7,367 bases of DNA from DATFPQ01 sp035264765 (GTDB lineage Bacteria > Actinomycetota > Actinomycetes > Actinomycetales > Angustibacteraceae), in contig DATFPQ010000283.1 in assembly GCA_035264765.1 (NCBI GenBank), positions 1-7,367 of the forward strand, written 5' to 3'. Below are positions 4,501 through 7,367 of the stretch, one piece after another. The notes under the pieces are model-generated. The model worked only from the letters and a program-made list of their open reading frames with translations. It did no database searches and was not told where the DNA came from. The position numbers were made by a program, and so were the translations under genes. Each line of letters starts with the position of its first letter. Position 1 is the stretch's first letter.

Positions 4501-7367
4501 CTCTACGGCGGCACGTCGATGGAAGACCAGTGGAACGGCATGTGGGGCATCATGCGCATCCACGGCACTCCCACCCCGGGGCTGCAGGCCCTGCCGGACA
4601 ACCCGCCGACGGGCACGACCGTGGCCGCGCCGGTCCCGGCGTCCCGGCAGGTGCCGCCGCGGGCCCCTCGGGCGGGCGTGACCTGCCCGACAACCGCGCC
4701 CATCCGGACGTACGACGTTGTCGCGATGACCCGCAACGTCGTCTACAACCAGCACGGGGACAACGACCCCAAGGGGCTGATGTACGTCCTGGCGGAGGAC
4801 GAGACCGCCGTGCGCGCCGGGACCAAGAAGCCCGAGCCGCTGGTCCTGCGCGCCAACGCAGGGGACTGCGTCCGCGTGTCGCTGCGCAACGCCCTGCCCA
4901 CGTCGTACGCCAGGAACGTCAACGGCGTGGGCGGTGACACGCCCCTGGTGATGGAGCCGAGCAGCGGGACCCCCATGGGCACCCGCGTGTCCCTGCACCC
5001 CCAGCTGGTGCGGCACGACGTCCGGCTCTCCGATGGTGCGGCGGTTGGTTTCAACCCCGACTCCACCGCCCGGATCGGCGAGACCGTCAACTACGAGTGG
5101 TACGCCGACTCCGAGCTCGGCGCCACCAACCTGGTCGACTACGGCGACGTGCGCGGTCACCGGCAGCACGGCCTCGCAGCGGCCCTGGTCGTGGAGCCGA
5201 AGCAGGCGAGCTACCACGACCCGGTGACCGGCGCCCCGCTGCGCAGCGGGGTCGCCGCGGACATCCGCGTGCCCGGGCCGGACAACGACTTCCGGGAGAC
5301 GGCTCTGGTCTACCAGGACGGGCTGGACCTGCGGACGTCAGCCGGCGCGGCGATCGAGCAGCAGCCGCTGCCCGCGGAGCTCGAGGAGGGTCCGGAGATC
5401 GAGGAGGCCGACGGGCTCGGCGGTGAGACCGAGGACGCCGGCGAGAAGGCCGTCAACTACACCAACGCGCCGCTGCACCGGCGGCTTGGTGCGGGACCGG
5501 GTGCGCTGGCCTTCCGCGCCACCAGCGCCCAGTGGGCCAACGTGCTGTCGTCCGCGACCCACGGCGACCCCCTGACTCCGCTGCTTCGCGGCTACGCCGG
5601 CGACCGGGCCCGGGTCCGCGTGCTGGGCGGGGCCAAGCAGCGCCAGACCGGGTTCCAGCTCGACGGGACGAGCTGGGCCCAGGAGCCCTCCGACTCGCAG
5701 AGCGAGCTGGTCGGCGTTCAGGGCGGCATCGGTGCCGGCAAGGCGGTCAACGCCCACGTGCGGTGGGCCTCGGTCGGTGACCACCTGTGGACCTCACCGA
5801 CGTCGGGCGCTCTCCCTCAGGGCCTGTGGGGCCTGTCCCGCGTCTACGCCGCTCCGACCGACACGGGGGCGGGGTTCCAGCCGACGCCTCTGCGATCCAG
5901 TGACAACCCTTACATCGAGGGGTCCTACCCGTTGCAGCCGCTGGAGCGCAGCGGAGCCGTCGTCACGGTGTTCGACGACACCGACGGAGACGGGACCCGC
6001 GACGCCGGCGAGCTCGGTCGCGCGGGGACGACCGTGCGGCTGCTGGACACCTCTGGCGCGACCGTCTCGACGCGGACCACCTCCACCGACGGCACCGTTG
6101 CCTTCTCGCCCAGCGCCGGCGTGTACGACGTCGAGGTCGTCCCGCCGACCGGTAGCGCAGTGGTGGGGCTGGCCAAGCGTCGGGTGGACCTGTCGGCCGC
6201 GAGCTCGCGCGTGGACCTCGCCGTCGGACTGAGCAGGTCGACGTCGCTCACCGCGCTCGTCTACGACGACCGGGACGGCGACGGCACGCAGGACGCCGGG
6301 GAGCCCGGTCTCCCTGGCTTCACCCTGACGTTGGACGGCGGGTCCCACGTGCCTGACGCCACCACGGGCACCAACGGCACCGCGGTGTTCGGCGACCTCA
6401 CCGCCGGCTCCTGGTCCGCCGGCCTGCTGCCCCGCACCGGCTGGCGTGCCACCACGACCCTGCCCGCGGTCGTGACCGTGGGCGACACCCCGGCGACCGT
6501 TGCCCTCGGCGTCGCCCGGAGGCCGGGCTTCCTGGTGCGGGCGGTCGACGACGCCGACGCCGACGGGGTCGCCGACGCCGACGAGCGCGTGCTGGACGGC
6601 GTGACCGTGGAGACGACGGTGACCGGGTCACCGGCGACGCGCACCGCAAGCCGGGCCGAGGGCGCGTGGGTCGACACCTCCGGCGCGGCGGCGTCGCTGC
6701 GGGTAGTGCGCCCGGATGACGTGCCCTGGCGATGCGCGTCGGCCCGCGTGACCACCGCCTCGGGCAGCAGCACGGTCGCCTGCTCCGCGGACGGCACGGT
6801 CGCCGTCCCAGCCGGTGCCATCGAGGTCGTGGTGCTCGGCGCCTTCCCGGACGCGGTCGTGACCGCCACGCTGTTCGACGACGCCGACTCGGACTCTCGG
6901 GTCGACGCAGGCGAGCCACCCCTCGTGGACTGGCCGGTCACCCTCGTCGGCGCGGACGGCACCGAGGTCGCTCGCGCGACGACGTCGGGCGGCGGCCGGG
7001 CGCGGTTCGTCGTGCCCCCCGGCAGCTACCGCGTGGTGCCGCTGCCGCCCGTGGCCGCTGTGCCCTGGACGTCGACCCTTGCGGCGACCGCCGTCGAGGC
7101 GGTGCGCGCCGCCAACGCCGCGACCCAGAGCGGCTGGATGCAGCGTGGCTCGGTCGCGGTGGGCGTCTTCCACGACCGCGACCGCGACGGGACGCAGGAC
7201 GACGACGACGAGCCGCTCGCCAACCGCACGGTTCGGCTGCTGACGTCGGCGGGCGCCGTCGTGGCGACGGAAATCACGGACGGCACCGGGCGGGCGGCGT
7301 TCGCGGCCCGCGCCGGGACGTCCTACACCGTGGAGGCGACGGTACCCACCGGCTGGCAGGCCACGGC
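1138..7367 (+). CDS. Giant six-cupredoxin multicopper oxidase (MnxG/ceruloplasmin-like architecture) with SdrD B-like C-terminal modules, 3' partial
   Basis: One frame is open from 979 to the window edge, giving 2076 codons from ATG 1138. Residue numbers below use that start; subtract 136 for the alternative ATG at 1546. Residues 1-136 are hydrophobic, probably several membrane helices. Residues 137-169 look like a Tat/Sec signal (LRRTLLAG, then ATA-A). Residues 180-1573 are three repeats of a two-cupredoxin unit. Type 1 and trinuclear copper ligands are HVFHVHAHQW (516-525), HCHLYPH (580-586), HIH (799-801) and HDHH (894-897). Residues 1606 to the edge are SdrD B/Cna B-like modules. Multicopper oxidases couple one-electron substrate oxidation to reduction of O2 to water; this one should act outside the membrane. 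The size and six-domain form recall MnxG-type Mn(II) oxidases, but substrate is not shown by the sequence and phenols, Fe(II) or Cu(I) remain possible. The start is uncertain: ATG 1138 has a G-run only 1 nt away, while GTG 1144 has it 7 nt away. No cell-wall anchor can be seen before the edge. Confidence 0.93.
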   Translation, partial: MSVAFAFSCVTPADHGKGACSRATVLTWTIALALALSAVDDGQGLLRRIVFAVPVAVGAIVATVVLSGQGNEHFRAWRRGLAAAAAVGVLGTAGSLTAASLGGFALGPALALMPARCGAALLVVLVADACGWGPRRMVVASVLRRTLLAGTASALLGGFLVVPASTATAATNDPSAVAPCVAGQQQRNYDIAAVTVNVPFNRWGRTLRNARIFVLEQDLAATVNWSRPLRANPDDDPADNRRLRPRPLVLRANEGECLRITLTNKMSSAALANLPGDPRVGIQAAGVVMDMRNDGGARVGFNQDPTVGIGESTTYMWKVPSQEGLFMFQDMATPAGGESDGGSRGAGLYGALAVEPAGSVWTDPRSGAVLSGTAADPGSTYTAAGQQSGEMYVEAEIHPPNAPSFRESVQLAQDEIPGIGMGFNYGSEPMSDRESKLCPDCLGEETWLSSWPYGDPALIKLASGPGPWLPGGTGADRKEKEDCGLPESCYVSNVFHSYTGDATKIRFGLAGVKETHVFHVHAHQWLADPRENAVQGTGPGAKPQSSTIDSQSYGPGEAYTAELLYGAGSRNGTFGDSIFHCHLYPHFAEGYWAILRVHDVLVDGSTATPDGVNVRPLIPLRGRPSPPAPSAENPGYPGMVPGTYGWRAPQPPNSVTEGGVDGTPERPAPRLVGGKAIDAAKLAVEKAVMAVRNGGRAAPPGAPYADPCPAGAREVDYDVTVLQRDLVYNEAGHHDPQARFMALTKDVPAILAGTKRVEPLFIRVNAGDCINFSLTNMTNNWTGADAFQQLTQTNMAGGHIHLVKYDVTASDGGSNGWNYQQAAFTKEQAALTARQASGATSCTAGTPFFGGPSTGCRIAQPDSWSAPKDSAGLWGQTLHERWYADYELRTAFTHDHHFPAVVQNHGQYGALIVEPSGFDVRDPATGGYLQPVNDPAHDTPCGTRCTGAATGESADLVGPGANDDYREFGLAIADFVPLVKKGGDPTVAADVVNPPHAPEYYPSHDPGTYAINYRNAPLSERRTRDGTVVDPAYRFSSWVFGDPQTPLLQGYARDNVKMRVIQGSQEEQHVFQAHGLRWREEPDDPDSPLVSAQTIGISEAFNAEMAGFDCKNTDTPCRGDYLYGGTSMEDQWNGMWGIMRIHGTPTPGLQALPDNPPTGTTVAAPVPASRQVPPRAPRAGVTCPTTAPIRTYDVVAMTRNVVYNQHGDNDPKGLMYVLAEDETAVRAGTKKPEPLVLRANAGDCVRVSLRNALPTSYARNVNGVGGDTPLVMEPSSGTPMGTRVSLHPQLVRHDVRLSDGAAVGFNPDSTARIGETVNYEWYADSELGATNLVDYGDVRGHRQHGLAAALVVEPKQASYHDPVTGAPLRSGVAADIRVPGPDNDFRETALVYQDGLDLRTSAGAAIEQQPLPAELEEGPEIEEADGLGGETEDAGEKAVNYTNAPLHRRLGAGPGALAFRATSAQWANVLSSATHGDPLTPLLRGYAGDRARVRVLGGAKQRQTGFQLDGTSWAQEPSDSQSELVGVQGGIGAGKAVNAHVRWASVGDHLWTSPTSGALPQGLWGLSRVYAAPTDTGAGFQPTPLRSSDNPYIEGSYPLQPLERSGAVVTVFDDTDGDGTRDAGELGRAGTTVRLLDTSGATVSTRTTSTDGTVAFSPSAGVYDVEVVPPTGSAVVGLAKRRVDLSAASSRVDLAVGLSRSTSLTALVYDDRDGDGTQDAGEPGLPGFTLTLDGGSHVPDATTGTNGTAVFGDLTAGSWSAGLLPRTGWRATTTLPAVVTVGDTPATVALGVARRPGFLVRAVDDADADGVADADERVLDGVTVETTVTGSPATRTASRAEGAWVDTSGAAASLRVVRPDDVPWRCASARVTTASGSSTVACSADGTVAVPAGAIEVVVLGAFPDAVVTATLFDDADSDSRVDAGEPPLVDWPVTLVGADGTEVARATTSGGGRARFVVPPGSYRVVPLPPVAAVPWTSTLAATAVEAVRAANAATQSGWMQRGSVAVGVFHDRDRDGTQDDDDEPLANRTVRLLTSAGAVVATEITDGTGRAAFAARAGTSYTVEATVPTGWQAT
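1546..1644 (+). other. Signal-peptide-like segment and alternative start of the oxidase
   Basis: ATG 1546 begins MVVASVLRRTLLAG, a twin-arginine-like n-region. A hydrophobic core follows (SALLGGFLVV), then PASTATA with an ATA-A cleavage site at residues 167-170 (ATG 1138 numbering). Only about ten residues separate the site from the first conserved Cys of the oxidase, the usual geometry for an exported multicopper oxidase. The upstream G-rich GGATGGGG (1528-1535) is a mediocre ribosome binding site at about 10 nt. If translation begins at 1138, the same segment would be the last transmembrane helix, possibly still cleavable. Confidence 0.6.
2683..2910 (+). other. Copper-ligand motifs of cupredoxin domain 2 (type 1 and half of the trinuclear centre)
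   Basis: HVFHVHAHQW (residues 516-525) fits the HxxHxH motif: His516 as type 1 ligand, His519 and His521 for the trinuclear centre. HCHLYPHFAEGY (580-591) fits HCHxxxH: Cys581 and His586 for type 1 copper, His580 and His582 for type 3. In classical enzymes these two motifs lie in the last domain. Residue 591, where the axial Met, Leu or Phe normally falls, is Tyr. Confidence 0.9.
3532..3852 (+). other. Copper-ligand motifs of cupredoxin domain 3 (other half of the trinuclear centre)
   Basis: HIHLVKYDV (His799 and His801) and FTHDHHFPAVV (His894, His896, extra His897) supply the two HxH pairs that laccases carry in their first domain. His905, in QNHGQYGALIVEP, is an additional nearby candidate. 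The matching positions in unit 1 (GIQAAGVVMDM and LFMFQDMA) have no His, so domain 1 cannot supply these ligands. Confidence 0.85.
5953..7367 (+). repeat. Five visible tandem SdrD B / Cna B-like modules
   Basis: Modules start near 5953, 6232, 6523, 6841 and 7141, each 90-105 residues; the last is cut by the edge. Each opens with a strand and an Asp-rich loop: DDTDGDGTRDAGE, DDRDGDGTQDAGE, DDADADGVADADE, DDADSDSRVDAGE and DRDRDGTQDDDDE. A (T/S)-x-G-x-(A/V)-x-F strand follows, and some close with P-(R/T)-G-W. In SdrD B domains such loops bind calcium and stiffen a surface stalk. Module 4 lacks the loop Gly, and module 3 has two Cys (WRCASA and TVACSAD) that could form a disulfide. The modules probably hold the oxidase away from the cell or link it to the wall. 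Confidence 0.85.

Larger units (their letters stand above)
1675..5856 (+). repeat. Three-fold internal repeat: six cupredoxin domains
   Basis: Three units start at residues 180, 708 and 1183, each with a Cys followed closely by a Y-D-(I/V) strand. Each has a second Cys in G-(D/E)-C at 257, 769 and 1244, within R-(A/V)-N-(A/E)-G-(D/E)-C. All end the first domain with a L-(I/V/A)-V-E-P strand. Second domains share NYGSEPM, NYRNAPL and NYTNAPL, and units 2 and 3 share GDP-x-TPLL-x-GYA. The paired Cys in each unit could form disulfides. This is the pseudo-threefold build of ceruloplasmin-type proteins. Copper ligands survive only in unit 1 domain B and unit 2 domain A. Unit 2 domain B keeps only a remnant (HVFQAHGLRW), and unit 3 has essentially none. 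Confidence 0.85.

Noticed and set aside
2866..5217. 783-codon open frame on the minus strand opposite the oxidase
   Set aside because: It is rich in Arg, Val, Gly, Asp and His with no recognisable domain, and lies antisense to a frame with clear copper motifs and repeats. High GC commonly opens such antisense frames.
1675..5856. Naming the gene mnxG or calling it a proven manganese oxidase
   Set aside because: Only size, domain count and copper motifs point that way. No mnxE- or mnxF-like partner is visible and substrate cannot be read from sequence.
5794..6962. Minus-strand frames opposite the SdrD B-like modules
   Set aside because: They are antisense shadows. The plus frame shows regularly spaced Asp-rich loops.

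Overview
The window comes from a very GC-rich bacterium. Codons in the coding frames end almost always in G or C, and the secreted proteins carry actinobacterial-style Ala-rich signal peptides. Both large genes encode exported, modular cell-surface proteins. This suggests an actinomycete, possibly Nocardioides-like; that assignment is inferred from style alone. Both genes run off the window, so neither protein can be read to its C-terminus.

Layout: (1) Positions 947-1, minus strand, hold the first 315 codons of a secreted protein: a GTG start with a strong AGGAG ribosome binding site, a signal peptide, a roughly 110-residue N-terminal domain, then tandem Ig-like modules. (2) Positions 948-1137 are a short divergent intergenic region. 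It holds an 8-bp-arm C6/G6 palindrome that can pair in two mutually exclusive ways and overlaps a candidate ECF-type promoter. (3) From about 1138 (or 1546) to the end, plus strand, one uninterrupted frame of up to 2076 visible codons encodes a giant multicopper oxidase.

The oxidase has three tandem repeats of a two-cupredoxin unit, making six cupredoxin domains as in ceruloplasmin and the MnxG-type manganese oxidases. A complete set of type 1, type 2 and type 3 copper ligands is present. It is split between the second domain (HxxHxH and HCHxxxH) and the third (HxH and HxHH), the reverse of the order in ordinary laccases. The type 1 axial position is Tyr. The third unit has lost its copper ligands and gained an acidic insert. 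After the oxidase come five visible SdrD B / Cna B-like modules with Asp-rich calcium-type loops, and the frame continues past the edge. In front of it, in the same frame, lies a roughly 136-codon hydrophobic stretch that looks like several membrane helices, leading into a Tat/Sec-like signal segment.

Together the genes look like a divergently transcribed pair of surface proteins. One is a predicted extracellular metal or phenol oxidase held on a calcium-stiffened stalk; the other is an Ig-repeat surface protein of unknown partner function. Mn(II) or another metal as substrate is an inference from architecture only. No tRNA, rRNA, CRISPR array or insertion sequence was seen.
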